From Veillonella rodentium (GTDB taxonomy: Bacteria; Bacillota; Negativicutes; Veillonellales; Veillonellaceae): 64,000 nt of DNA. The position numbers and the translations under genes are program-made. The stretch covers positions 1,379,501-1,443,500 of the forward strand of contig NZ_LT906470.1 of NCBI RefSeq assembly GCF_900187285.1, given 5' to 3'. The notes under the pieces were generated by a model. It saw only the letters and a program-made list of their open reading frames with translations. It was not told the DNA's origin and made no database searches. Position 1 is the stretch's first letter. Every line of letters begins with the position of its first letter. Shown here in pieces: positions 9,025 through 17,673 of the stretch.

Positions 9025-10443
9025 TTAGAACCGGAAGTCCCGTTCGCCATCCTTCATCTGTGCAATATACGCTTTTGCTTTGTCTTTAACTAAGTCATTT
9101 TTAATATTTTCCAACTGGCTTTCAATAACCTTGGCCCCATGAGTCTTAGTCTTTTCGTTACCATAATCCATAATGTATTCATTCAACGTCATTAACGCAT
9201 TCGGCTGACAGCAATTATGAATTTGTCCGGATTTAGCCAATGCCATAAAACGATCCCCTGTACGACCAGCGCGATAACATGCGGTGCAGAAACTAGGCAC
9301 ATAACCGAGATCCAGAAGCCAATCCACGATTTCATCCAATGTACGCGTATCACTACGGTCGAATTGAGCGGAGTTATCCTCCGGTTTTTCTTCTTCTTTG
9401 TATCCGCCTACACTGGTACGGGATCCGCCGCTGATTTGCGAAATCCCCAATGCCAATCCCCGTTCACGCATTTCCTGCGTTTCCCGCGTGGACATGATCA
9501 TACCCGTATACGGCGTGGATACGCGAATGAGAGCAACGATTTTTTCAAAAATATCATCCGGCACGGCATTGCTGAAATCATCTACATCGATATCGTCAGC
9601 CGGACAAATACGCGGTACTGAAATTGTGTGTGGACCTACCCCGAATACCGCTTCCAAATGCTCCGCATGCATCAAGAGTCCTACGAAGTCGTATTTATAA
9701 TGCTCCAAGCCGTAAAGAACACCGATGCCTACATCATCGATTCCGCCCTGCATGGCACGGTCCATCGCTTCCGTATGGTATGCATAATCGCTTTTAGGCC
9801 CTGTCGGATGCAACGCTTCATAGTTCTCCTTATTGTACGTCTCTTGAAACAATGTATACGTCCCGATGCCGACATCATGCAGTTTTTTATAATCCTCTAC
9901 GGAACATGCCGCAATATTGACATTAACCCGGCGAATCTCACCATTTTTATTCTTGATGCTGTAAATGGTTTTAATGGACTCCAGAATATATTCGAGAGGA
10001 TTATTGAGAGGGTCTTCACCGGACTCGATAACGATACGTTTGTGCCCCATCGCTTCTAAGGCGATAACCTCTTCCTTAATCTGTTCCTGCGTCAATTTTT
10101 TTCGTTTAATGTCGCGATTTTTGGAATGATACGGACAATAAACGCAGCCATTGATACAATAGTTGGACAAATACAATGGAGCAAATAAAACGATACGATC
10201 CCCATAAATGGTTTTCTTAATCTCTTTAGCTAAAGCAAACAGCTTTTCCTTATATTCAGGCAAAGGACATTCTAACAGCACCGCTGCTTCTCGATGGTTT
10301 AACCCCTTGAACGTTGCAGCCTTTGCTAAAATCTCATCCAACAACTCCCGATTTTCCTTATTTTCCTCTGCATAAGCAAGAGTATCAAGAATTTCCTGAT
10401 GGGAAATAAATTCCTCCGCCTTTGGAGATTTTACATCATACAT
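9025..10443 (-). CDS. hydG: [FeFe]-hydrogenase H-cluster maturase HydG
   Basis: A 472-residue radical SAM tyrosine lyase that makes the CO and cyanide ligands of the hydrogenase H-cluster. The N-terminal cluster motif is CX3CX2C at C96, C100 and C103 (CINGCVYC, followed by PYHSKN). The C-terminal HydG-specific CX2CX22C motif is present at C386, C389 and C412. These C-terminal cysteines separate HydG from ThiH, which lacks them. The ATG at 10443 has GAGGT upstream; a longer reading has no ribosome site. It is monocistronic: its own promoter is near 10544 and a terminator lies at 8975-9009. hydE, hydF and the hydrogenase are not in this window. Confidence 0.93.
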   Translation of the reverse strand: MYDVKSPKAEEFISHQEILDTLAYAEENKENRELLDEILAKAATFKGLNHREAAVLLECPLPEYKEKLFALAKEIKKTIYGDRIVLFAPLYLSNYCINGCVYCPYHSKNRDIKRKKLTQEQIKEEVIALEAMGHKRIVIESGEDPLNNPLEYILESIKTIYSIKNKNGEIRRVNVNIAACSVEDYKKLHDVGIGTYTLFQETYNKENYEALHPTGPKSDYAYHTEAMDRAMQGGIDDVGIGVLYGLEHYKYDFVGLLMHAEHLEAVFGVGPHTISVPRICPADDIDVDDFSNAVPDDIFEKIVALIRVSTPYTGMIMSTRETQEMRERGLALGISQISGGSRTSVGGYKEEEKPEDNSAQFDRSDTRTLDEIVDWLLDLGYVPSFCTACYRAGRTGDRFMALAKSGQIHNCCQPNALMTLNEYIMDYGNEKTKTHGAKVIESQLENIKNDLVKDKAKAYIAQMKDGERDFRF

Positions 10444-10509
10444 AGTACTTACCTCAAATCTTTCCAGTGGCCACGCCACCCCTCTTTAGGTTTATGAAAG
10501 TATATGACA

Positions 10510-10523
10510 ACCAGTTCTCTGGT
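10510..10523. promoter_or_regulatory. Palindrome ACCAG-N4-CTGGT near the hydG transcription start
   Basis: A perfect 5+5 inverted repeat with a 4-base centre lies about 20 bases downstream of the -10 element of the hydG promoter. It could be an operator or a small 5'-UTR hairpin. No regulator is identified. Confidence 0.35.
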
Positions 10524-10543
10524 ATTTCACTGATACTTTACAT

Positions 10544-10552
10544 AGTATACCA
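10544..10552 (-). promoter_or_regulatory. hydG promoter, extended -10
   Basis: The minus strand reads TGGTATACT, an extended -10 (TGn + TATACT, hexamer at 10544-10549). No good -35 is visible at the usual spacing. The predicted leader is about 95 bases. Confidence 0.5.
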
Positions 10553-10587
10553 CTATTCCTACTAAAATGCATTGGAATTTCGCACAT

Positions 10588-10626
10588 ATAAAAAGATTGT
10601 CCCTTTAATCAGGCATGCAATCTCTT
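10588..10626 (-). terminator. Possible second hairpin between rpmA and hydG
   Basis: Arms AAAGAGATTG and CAATCTTT (one bulge) enclose a loop of about 18 bases and are followed on the minus strand by TTTTT. It lies upstream of the hydG promoter and behind the rpmA terminator, so it may be a backup terminator. Confidence 0.35.
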
Positions 10627-10685
10627 TATATGTAAGCCATTTAAAAGCATATCAATTTACCATACACGATATGCAAAAATACCAT

Positions 10686-10719
10686 ACAAAAAATCCCCAG
10701 CGGATTAACCGCTAGGGAT
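10686..10719 (-). terminator. Terminator of the rplU-prp-rpmA operon
   Basis: An 11-base stem with one mismatch (10693-10703 with 10709-10719) is followed by a T run on the minus strand. It lies just after the rpmA stop. Confidence 0.85.
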
Positions 10720-10735
10720 CTAAGGTCTTGTAAAA

Positions 10736-11020
10736 TTAAGCTTCTACAGGGTATACACTAACTTTACGGTTATAACGACCGGCACGTTCAAAAGCCACTT
10801 TACCAGGCACAAGTGCAAATAAAGTGTCATCTTTACCGATGCCTACGTTAGTACCAGGATGAAAATGAGTACCACGTTGACGAACGATGATATTACCGCT
10901 CTTTACGATGGAACCGTCATGGCATTTAACACCAAGGCGTTTAGATTCACTGTCACGACCGTTACGAGTACTGGACACACCTTTTTTATGTGCGAACAAT
11001 TGCAAATCAAAAGTAAACAT
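10736..11020 (-). CDS. rpmA: 50S ribosomal protein L27 with cleavable N-terminus
   Basis: A 94-residue large-subunit protein near the peptidyl-transferase centre. It has the L27 signature ([28 protein letters not shown]). The N-terminus MFTFDLQLF precedes AHKKG. This matches the Firmicute-type extension that the Prp protease removes after the phenylalanine, exposing the functional tail. The gene for Prp lies directly upstream in the same operon. The ATG at 11020 has GGAGGTG six bases away; an upstream GTG lies inside the ribosome site and is rejected. Confidence 0.97.
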   Translation of the reverse strand: MFTFDLQLFAHKKGVSSTRNGRDSESKRLGVKCHDGSIVKSGNIIVRQRGTHFHPGTNVGIGKDDTLFALVPGKVAFERAGRYNRKVSVYPVEA

Positions 11021-11032
11021 TAAGTTCACCTC

Positions 11033-11347
11033 CTATATTTCGTGTATTTGGACAAACTCCGGATACTGACGACTGATTTCCTCGAAGCCGAGGATCATAG
11101 TCTCCAAAATATCCTGTCCACTCCGGTTAATCATACCGGAGAGAACCATATCACATCGACCTTCGCTATTGGTATACTCCCCTTCTTGCTCGGCAATACG
11201 GGTCAAACCTAACATCGCCGTCGCCGATAAGGCAGACAATGCGGCGCATACAATATCGAAGCCATGCTCATCATATCCTGCATGACCGGACATGTGACAT
11301 CCAGTTACCTGACCGTCACTATTCCGCTGGATTCCGATGGAAACCAT
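11033..11347 (-). CDS. prp: Ribosomal-processing cysteine protease Prp
   Basis: A 104-residue YsxB/Prp-family cysteine protease that trims the N-terminus of L27. The catalytic pair is visible as H22 in SGHAGYDEHG and C34 in DIVCAALSAL, at the same positions as in the characterised Staphylococcus enzyme. Two bases separate it from rplU and 12 from rpmA. The rplU-prp-rpmA order is the standard Firmicute arrangement. Together with the L27 extension this shows that the processing system is present. Confidence 0.93.
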   Translation of the reverse strand: MVSIGIQRNSDGQVTGCHMSGHAGYDEHGFDIVCAALSALSATAMLGLTRIAEQEGEYTNSEGRCDMVLSGMINRSGQDILETMILGFEEISRQYPEFVQIHEI

Positions 11348-11349
11348 AA

Positions 11350-11661
11350 TTAAGCTTGGATAGATTCAATACGAACTTTTGTGAACGGTTGGCGATGGCC
11401 TTGGCGGCGACGGTAATTGGATTTAGCTTTGTATTTGAAGACTAAGATCTTTTTACCTTTACCTTGCTCAAGCACCGTACCTGTAACCTTTGCACCGTTT
11501 ACAAGAGGAGCGCCAACTTTAACGTCACCGTCATTCACTACAGTCAAAACTTCTTCGAATGTAACGGAATCGTTAGCAGCTGCTTCCAATTTTTCGATAG
11601 TAATTACATCGCCTTCAGCAACGCGATATTGCTTACCACCGGTTTTAATAATTGCGTACAT
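11350..11661 (-). CDS. rplU: 50S ribosomal protein L21
   Basis: A 103-residue large-subunit protein that binds 23S rRNA. The sequence [18 protein letters not shown] and the C-terminal [19 protein letters not shown] are typical. An AGGAGG-type site precedes the ATG. It is the first gene after the consensus promoter at 11777-11805. Confidence 0.97.
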   Translation of the reverse strand: MYAIIKTGGKQYRVAEGDVITIEKLEAAANDSVTFEEVLTVVNDGDVKVGAPLVNGAKVTGTVLEQGKGKKILVFKYKAKSNYRRRQGHRQPFTKVRIESIQA

Positions 11662-11776
11662 GAGAACACCTCCTTGTTATCGAACTCGCTGAATACGGTA
11701 TCCCGACCCGGAGCCGGGCGTTTAAACCTACTTCATGCGGATTGCAAAGTTCAGAAAACCGAACTAATACTGATAT
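11662..11776 (-). promoter_or_regulatory. Structured 5' leader of rplU (possible L21 autoregulatory leader)
   Basis: The roughly 110-base untranslated leader holds a small hairpin (AGTTC...GAACT) and a GC-rich hairpin (CCCG-GCTC-CGGG) ahead of the ribosome site. Firmicutes often carry an L21 leader RNA here. The match to that family was not tested. Confidence 0.4.
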
Positions 11777-11805
11777 AGTATACCTTGTTTCACCTCTGTT
11801 GTCAA
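11777..11805 (-). promoter_or_regulatory. rplU operon promoter
   Basis: A perfect -35 TTGACA (11800-11805) and TATACT -10 (11777-11782) are separated by 17 bases. This is the best sigma-A-type promoter in the window. Confidence 0.9.
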
Positions 11806-11862
11806 ACGAAAATCAAGGTTATTCCGCTGTATTTGATACTTTCACAGATAGACTCGTTCACA

Positions 11863-12429
11863 TCAACCGATGAGACCCAAATGCTGTAATAAAATCTTAG
11901 TCCCGATGAGGATCAATACACCTCCGCCGAGAATATCCGCGTATTTACCGACAAAGCGGCCCATAAATTTCCCTAAGTATATACCGATTAAGGAGATACC
12001 AAATGTAATCAGTCCTATAATAGCCGAAGCTTCCCATACATTGATAGGCAAAAATGCAAATGTAAGCCCTACCGCCATCGCATCGAGACTCGTGGCGACG
12101 GAGAGCATGAGCATTTCCCATGCACCGAGAAGCGGTTTATCATCGTCATCAGTCTCATCCCCCAAGCCGTCGCGAATCATGGCGATGCCTAAATAACCGA
12201 GCAGCCCGAAGATAATCCAATGATCCCAATCAGAAATAATATCTATGAACTGACGACCGATGAGCCACCCGATAACAGGCATAATAAACTGAAACAGGCC
12301 AAATAAAAAGGCTAATGTAATTTTACGACCATTAGATCCGCCAGGGATAGTCAACCCCTTTCCGATGGACACGCCAAATGCATCCATCGCGAGACCTATA
12401 CTGATTAATACGATTTCAATTAACGACAC
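11863..12429 (-). CDS. mntP: Manganese efflux pump MntP
   Basis: A 188-residue, six-helix membrane protein of the MntP (DUF204) family that exports Mn2+. The two internal repeats are visible, each with the conserved acidic helix: ISIGLAMDAFGVSIGKG near the start and LSVATSLDAMAVGLTFAFLP near residue 110. The start is GTG at 12429 behind AGGTGG. It follows RNase G by 27 bases, so it is probably co-transcribed. There is no room for a yybP-ykoY manganese riboswitch directly upstream. Confidence 0.9.
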   Translation of the reverse strand: MSLIEIVLISIGLAMDAFGVSIGKGLTIPGGSNGRKITLAFLFGLFQFIMPVIGWLIGRQFIDIISDWDHWIIFGLLGYLGIAMIRDGLGDETDDDDKPLLGAWEMLMLSVATSLDAMAVGLTFAFLPINVWEASAIIGLITFGISLIGIYLGKFMGRFVGKYADILGGGVLILIGTKILLQHLGLIG

Positions 12430-12456
12430 ACTACCACCTATTAATATACTACATAC

Positions 12457-13884
12457 TTACTCGGACACGGCCATCAACGAATATCCTTCGCGACTGATAT
12501 TGGGGTTCACCACAACGGAAATCTTGCGTCCTATAGACTCACCCAGATCTGCCAAAACATGTTTTGACAAATATTGTGCCACTTCTGGATGAACTTCGAT
12601 TTCTAAATCGGTCTTAATGCGGCCCGACTTAAACAGTTCCCGTATACGCCGAATGATTTGCATATATACGGTGCGTCCGGACAACATATAGCCTGTTCCG
12701 CCGCACTGAGGGCACGTATCAAACATCAGGGTCTGTAACCCCTGACGGGCCCGCTTCCGCGTCATTTCAACAAGGCCTAACGAGCTGATGCCGCACACAA
12801 CGGTCTTCATCTTGTCCAGTTTAGCCTGCGACGCCAACAGATTTAATAATTCCTGCTGATGCTCTTTATCCTTCATATCGATAAAATCGACTACAATAAT
12901 TCCGCCGATATCACGCAAGCGCAATTGACGGCAGATTTCTTTTGCCGCCTCTTTATTCACTGTAAAAGCCAGATCCTCCAGCTTATTGGACCGACCCGTA
13001 TAATGTGCGGAGTTCACGTCAAACACGGTAAGGGCCTCCGTGTGATCGATACGGATAGAGCCGCCGGACGGCAAATCGATATCGCGAGAGATAAGATTTT
13101 CCAATTGAGGTTCAATGTGATTCGCCTTGAAAATAGGCGTGCTGTCCCGATGACGCGTAACCTTTATAGATTGTGACGTCGGACCATGTCCCAGTAAATC
13201 TGTTAAGCGAGATTCGGCCATATCGGAGTCGACGCTGATTTCCTCTACATTACGATGGGCGTAATCCCTCACGAGGCGGAACCAAAAGTCCGCATCGCTG
13301 TACAGGTCCGTACCGCTCTTGGCAACTTTAAAACGCTTTAATACGTGCTGCCATGTACGCCATAAGTAGTCCATATCATGAACAATTTCCTCGGCATTCG
13401 CCTTAGCCGCCGCCGTGCGAATGATAAATCCGCAGCCGTCCTGCACATAGGGCTTCGCCAGTTCCTGCAATTGACTGCGCACGGCTTCATCGGTGATTTT
13501 CTTTGAAATATGTATGCCTTCCGAATATGGCAGCAACACCATAAAGCGGCCTGCAAGGCTCACATCGGCCGTAACACGAGCTCCTTTTCCGAGCATTTCT
13601 TCCTTCACCACTTGTACCAGAATTTGCTGTCCCACGGATAACCGGGGTATGATCTTCTGTTCCTTACCCTGCTGCAGATTCAGATATGCATTCTGAGAGC
13701 CGCCGATATCAACAAAAGCGGCCTGCATGCCGGGCAATATATTTTTTACGGTCCCCTTGTACATATGATTTGCTATATGAGTTTCATCGAAGCGTTCCAA
13801 TGCAAAGTCTACCAGCTGCCCCTCTTCGTCCACAACGGCCATGCGCACCTCTTCGCGCATCACATTGACCAGAATTTTATGCAT
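12457..13884 (-). CDS. rng: Ribonuclease G (RNase E/G family)
   Basis: A 475-residue endoribonuclease that processes rRNA and mRNA. It has an N-terminal S1-like domain (ANHMYKGTVKNILPGMQAAFVDIG). The catalytic core has metal-binding aspartates (LTVFDVNS and IVVDFIDMK). A zinc-link-type motif TCPQCGGTGYM lies near residue 405. Length matches RNase G rather than the longer RNase E. It has a strong AAAGGAGG site. It stands behind the two radical-SAM family genes and ahead of mntP. Confidence 0.93.
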   Translation of the reverse strand: MHKILVNVMREEVRMAVVDEEGQLVDFALERFDETHIANHMYKGTVKNILPGMQAAFVDIGGSQNAYLNLQQGKEQKIIPRLSVGQQILVQVVKEEMLGKGARVTADVSLAGRFMVLLPYSEGIHISKKITDEAVRSQLQELAKPYVQDGCGFIIRTAAAKANAEEIVHDMDYLWRTWQHVLKRFKVAKSGTDLYSDADFWFRLVRDYAHRNVEEISVDSDMAESRLTDLLGHGPTSQSIKVTRHRDSTPIFKANHIEPQLENLISRDIDLPSGGSIRIDHTEALTVFDVNSAHYTGRSNKLEDLAFTVNKEAAKEICRQLRLRDIGGIIVVDFIDMKDKEHQQELLNLLASQAKLDKMKTVVCGISSLGLVEMTRKRARQGLQTLMFDTCPQCGGTGYMLSGRTVYMQIIRRIRELFKSGRIKTDLEIEVHPEVAQYLSKHVLADLGESIGRKISVVVNPNISREGYSLMAVSE

Positions 13885-13980
13885 CTTATCCCTCCTTTCA
13901 TCTTGTTATATTATTCTTTTTCTTCAAAACATGATCTAAAAACTATTTATATAAAAACTATACGCCCAACGTCCAAAGAT

Positions 13981-14676
13981 TTAATAGTTAATCTCCAACG
14001 GCGTAAAGCGCCCCTCATCATTTTCCACCATGATTGCTCTTCTATGGATTTCATATCCCGTCGTAATAGGCCAGTTAAATTGATCCTTACCGAGGTTCCA
14101 CACCTCACTCGGCTTGATAGTCCCTTCCGGATATATGCCGATGCCCATGCGCAAAGTTACCTGATCACCGTTCATCACGGCCGTAATCGGTTCTTTCACA
14201 AAATGTTTCACATCGATAGTACGGGTTTTCTTCGGCGTCACCTTTTCATAAGAAATATCAGCGGCCTCGTTAAAAGGCTTGAGCAATGTATCCCAATCCG
14301 CATACACATCCGTTACAGGACCCGTAACTTCATAAACGGCGTAATTACAGATAGCCATCATCTTCTTGACCTTGTCAGGCATTTCTTTACCGTCCAATAC
14401 CTCAAGGCCCGGAGGCGCCACAAGATTTAATCGTTCCATAATGGATTTCAGACTGTCATCCTCAAGCACATCCATGTCGATGTATTCCGCTGCAGCGGTC
14501 ACACCTAATGCCAGAGCGGAGGAAAAACTGATTTTCATATGCGGGTTAAACCCGTCCGAATAGGCCATCTTGATTTCGGCACGGCGAATCATGCGCTCAA
14601 CGGCCTGAGCATAATCGAGATGTGACAAGAATCGTAATTCTTCACCTTTATGTAAGGCCAAACGTAACTTTTTCAA
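13981..14676 (-). CDS. TIGR03936/DUF2344 family protein (partner of the radical SAM protein)
   Basis: A 231-residue protein of unknown function, recognised as the DUF2344 family by MKKLRLALHKGEELRFLSHLDYAQAVERM and DGFNPHMKISFSSALALGV. It has no cysteine cluster of its own. The best start is TTG at 14676 with AAGGAGG nine bases upstream; it overlaps the end of the radical SAM gene by 29 bases. In Clostridia and Negativicutes the two genes are neighbours (sometimes fused) and lie upstream of RNase G and rplU. A joint role in RNA or ribosome modification is only a guess. Confidence 0.75.
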   Translation of the reverse strand: MKKLRLALHKGEELRFLSHLDYAQAVERMIRRAEIKMAYSDGFNPHMKISFSSALALGVTAAAEYIDMDVLEDDSLKSIMERLNLVAPPGLEVLDGKEMPDKVKKMMAICNYAVYEVTGPVTDVYADWDTLLKPFNEAADISYEKVTPKKTRTIDVKHFVKEPITAVMNGDQVTLRMGIGIYPEGTIKPSEVWNLGKDQFNWPITTGYEIHRRAIMVENDEGRFTPLEINY

Positions 14677-16531
14677 CTCTGCCACCCTCCTTATAGTCAA
14701 TAATCGCCGTATTTAATTCAGGACATACATTACAGCCTCTGCACGGAGCACGACGACAATCGCCGGTCAACTTCGCATCCACCGCCTGTTCCCATTCACG
14801 CTTCAAGAACGCCTTGCTCACGGTGGAGTCGAGATGGTCCCACGGCAAAGGTTCATCAAAATCACGGGTGCGACGCGCATAGTATGCCGGATCAAGACCG
14901 CAGTTTTCGAAGGCTTTCAACCATGTTTCATAATTGAAAAATTCCGTCCATCCGTCAAATTTACAGCCTAATTTCCACGCCTCCACGAGGACGCCGGACA
15001 GTCGCCTATCTCCGCGGGCAAATGCGGCCTCCATATAACCGGTATAACCGTCATGGTAATGATAGGAGATATTGCGATTATTGATGAGAGATTTCAGATA
15101 GCGCTGCTTGCGATGAATTTCCTCCACATCCTGCTGTCCATACCACTGATACGGTGAATGCGTCTTCGGCACGAAGAAGGAAACGCTGACCGTTACGGAA
15201 CCGTTGCGTCTTCCCGTAATATCGCGATGCAGATCAAGGACCTTGTACGCAAGATTGGCGATGCCCGCTAAATCTTCGTCAGTTTCAGTAGGCAGTCCCA
15301 TCATGAAATACAGTTTAACCGTATTCCAGCCGGACTTGAAAGCATTCGTACAGGCCGCCAGCAGATCTTCCTCACTGACGCCTTTATTGATAACATCGCG
15401 CATGCGCTGCGTACCCGCTTCCGGTGCAAAGGTGAGACCGCTCTTGCGGACCTGCTGCACCTTTTTGGCGATATCTATGGAAAAACTGTCGATACGCAAC
15501 GACGGTAAGCTGACGCTCACCTGTTTATCCTTAAACTCCTCCATGAGCATATCCACGAGTTCCGGCAGCTTAGAATAATCGGCAGAACTCAAACTCATCA
15601 GGGAAATTTCATTATAGCCTGTGTTGGCAATCGTTTCCTTTGCGATTTCCAGTAACCGCTCCGGCGTTTTTTCACGTACAGGCCGATACAGCATCCCCGC
15701 CTGGCAGAAACGACAACCGCGCGTACAACCACGGAACAGTTCCAGTACAGCTCGGTCATGAACGATATCGAGGAACGGTACCACCGGTTTCGTCGGATAA
15801 AATACGTGTTCCACATCTTCGATAATCCGTTTTTCAATCGTTGCGGGCACGTCATCAAAGCGCGGTGTAATCGACTTAAAATCACCGGATTCCGTATATT
15901 CCACCTCATACAATGCGGGACAATATGTACCGGGAATTTTTGCAACCTTTCTGAGGAATGCCTCCTTACCGCCAGGAAAGCCCTTCGCTTTTTCGGACTT
16001 ATAGAGGTCAATAAATTCATCGCTCCACTCTTCCGATTCACCTAACGAGACAATATCAAAAAAATCCGCCAACGGTTCCACGTTAAAAGCACAGGGGCCT
16101 CCCGTAACAAGCAACGGGAAATCCATGTCACGATCTTTGGCATACATAGGAATTCCCGCCAGTTCCAACATATTAAGAATATTGGTGAAGCTCATTTCAT
16201 ATTGAAGTGTAAATCCTAACACATCAAAATCCCTAATCGGTGTCCGCGTCTCCAATGAAAATAGAGGAATATTACGCTTGCGCATTTCTTCCTCCATATC
16301 ATGCCACGGAGCGAATACACGCTCCGCTACGGCGTCTTCACGACGATTTACGAGACCGTATAAAATTTTTATTCCCAAATGGCTCATGGCCACTTCGTAA
16401 ACATCAGGAAATGCCAGTGCCATGGTTACAGCTACCGTACTGTGATCTTTCACAATACTGTTATATTCACCGCCCGTATATCGAGCCGGCTTCTGTACGT
16501 GCTGCAGCCATGACGTATCTAATTCAATCAT
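14648..16531 (-). CDS. TIGR03960-family radical SAM protein with B12-binding-like N-terminus
   Basis: A 627-residue enzyme of unknown reaction. The N-terminal 200 residues look like a cobalamin-type Rossmann domain, but no DxHxxG motif is visible (FPDVYEVAMSHLG occupies the start). The radical SAM core has CTRGCRFC at C269, C273 and C276. The extreme C-terminus holds four more cysteines, C592, C597, C600 and C603 (CX4CX2CX2C), which could bind a second iron-sulfur cluster. It overlaps the DUF2344 gene downstream and lies 29 bases after rodA. Confidence 0.8.
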   Translation of the reverse strand: MIELDTSWLQHVQKPARYTGGEYNSIVKDHSTVAVTMALAFPDVYEVAMSHLGIKILYGLVNRREDAVAERVFAPWHDMEEEMRKRNIPLFSLETRTPIRDFDVLGFTLQYEMSFTNILNMLELAGIPMYAKDRDMDFPLLVTGGPCAFNVEPLADFFDIVSLGESEEWSDEFIDLYKSEKAKGFPGGKEAFLRKVAKIPGTYCPALYEVEYTESGDFKSITPRFDDVPATIEKRIIEDVEHVFYPTKPVVPFLDIVHDRAVLELFRGCTRGCRFCQAGMLYRPVREKTPERLLEIAKETIANTGYNEISLMSLSSADYSKLPELVDMLMEEFKDKQVSVSLPSLRIDSFSIDIAKKVQQVRKSGLTFAPEAGTQRMRDVINKGVSEEDLLAACTNAFKSGWNTVKLYFMMGLPTETDEDLAGIANLAYKVLDLHRDITGRRNGSVTVSVSFFVPKTHSPYQWYGQQDVEEIHRKQRYLKSLINNRNISYHYHDGYTGYMEAAFARGDRRLSGVLVEAWKLGCKFDGWTEFFNYETWLKAFENCGLDPAYYARRTRDFDEPLPWDHLDSTVSKAFLKREWEQAVDAKLTGDCRRAPCRGCNVCPELNTAIIDYKEGGRVEKVTFGLT

Positions 16532-16560
16532 ACATCCTCCGGCTGAAAGCCTTCTTTCAA

Positions 16561-17664
16561 TTAAAATATATATTTAGTTCGCTGCATGGAGATATTCAGC
16601 AACAAACCTATACTCAACATATTGGTGGTCAGCGCACTGACACCATAACTTAGGAACGGTAAAGGAATACCCGTTACAGGCATAATGCCGATAGTCATCC
16701 CTACGTTGATGAGAACTTCAAAGCTCAACATAGCTCCGATGCCCGTCGCCAGTAACATTCCAAATGTATCATTGCAGGTATACGCGATGCGTATACTGCG
16801 ATAAATGAGCATGAATAATAACGCCAAAACAATGATACATCCTACAAACCCGAATTCCTCACCGATGACGGAAAAAATAAAATCCGTGTGATTTTCCGGC
16901 AGGAAGTTCAATTGACTTTGAGTCCCGTTAAAGACACCCTTGCCTAAAATCATGCCGGACCCGATGGCTATCTTCGATTGAATTATATGATAACCGGATC
17001 CGAAGGGATCTATATCGGGATTCAAAAACACGAGAATGCGCTGTTTTTGGTAATCTTTCAGAACAAACCAGACCAAAGGCAGCAGCAGCACGCCTAATCC
17101 GACGATAATTTGAATGAGTCGAGCTCGAATCCCCGCAATAAAAAGCATGCCCCCGAAAATAGCGATATATACGAGTGATGTTCCCAAGTCAGGTTGTAAG
17201 AATACGAGAAAAATAGGAATTCCTACATATATCACGGGATCCAGCAGCGATTTAAAGGTATTTAAATGATTAATACGAGGCTCCAGCATCTTTGCCATAC
17301 AAATAATCATGAGTAATTTAGAAAATTCCGACGGCTGCAAGGTTATAGGCCCGATTTGAATCCACCGCTGCGCGCCTAACGCCGATGTACCGGCGATCAT
17401 TACGGCCAATAGCATAATGAGCGTGAAGGCATAAATCATATTGCCCCAGTTCTTAAGGCGATGATAATCAAAAAACTGCATGCCTATAACTACAGCCACA
17501 TTTGCCACGAAGAAAAGCAGTTGTTTTACCACGAGACTGTTGAAACTGAGTGCCTCCTGATTGACATGGGTAGCACTGCCCACAGCGGTCAAACCGATGC
17601 TCACAAGCAGAACCGTACAAATTATGATTGTCCAGTCGCTATGAGTCCAAATTTTTTGCCACAT
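16561..17664 (-). CDS. rodA: Rod-shape peptidoglycan glycosyltransferase RodA
   Basis: A 367-residue SEDS-family membrane protein with about ten transmembrane helices that polymerises glycan strands for elongation. Signature segments are ALGAQRWIQIGPITLQPSEF, FLQPDLGTSLVYIAIF, and the C-terminal MTIGIMPVTGIPLPFLSYG. RodA is favoured over FtsW because the gene sits in the mreBCD-mrdA cluster next to its partner PBP2. The ATG at 17664 has AGGTGG five bases upstream; a GTG nine bases earlier overlaps that site. Confidence 0.92.
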   Translation of the reverse strand: MWQKIWTHSDWTIIICTVLLVSIGLTAVGSATHVNQEALSFNSLVVKQLLFFVANVAVVIGMQFFDYHRLKNWGNMIYAFTLIMLLAVMIAGTSALGAQRWIQIGPITLQPSEFSKLLMIICMAKMLEPRINHLNTFKSLLDPVIYVGIPIFLVFLQPDLGTSLVYIAIFGGMLFIAGIRARLIQIIVGLGVLLLPLVWFVLKDYQKQRILVFLNPDIDPFGSGYHIIQSKIAIGSGMILGKGVFNGTQSQLNFLPENHTDFIFSVIGEEFGFVGCIIVLALLFMLIYRSIRIAYTCNDTFGMLLATGIGAMLSFEVLINVGMTIGIMPVTGIPLPFLSYGVSALTTNMLSIGLLLNISMQRTKYIF

Positions 17665-17673
17665 AGTATCCAC

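Noticed and set aside
12430-12456. yybP-ykoY manganese riboswitch ahead of mntP
   Set aside because: Only 27 bases separate rng and mntP, too short for the aptamer.
13765-14430. Plus-strand open frame of 221 codons across rng and the DUF2344 gene
   Set aside because: It spans two well-supported minus-strand genes and the translation has no recognisable domain.
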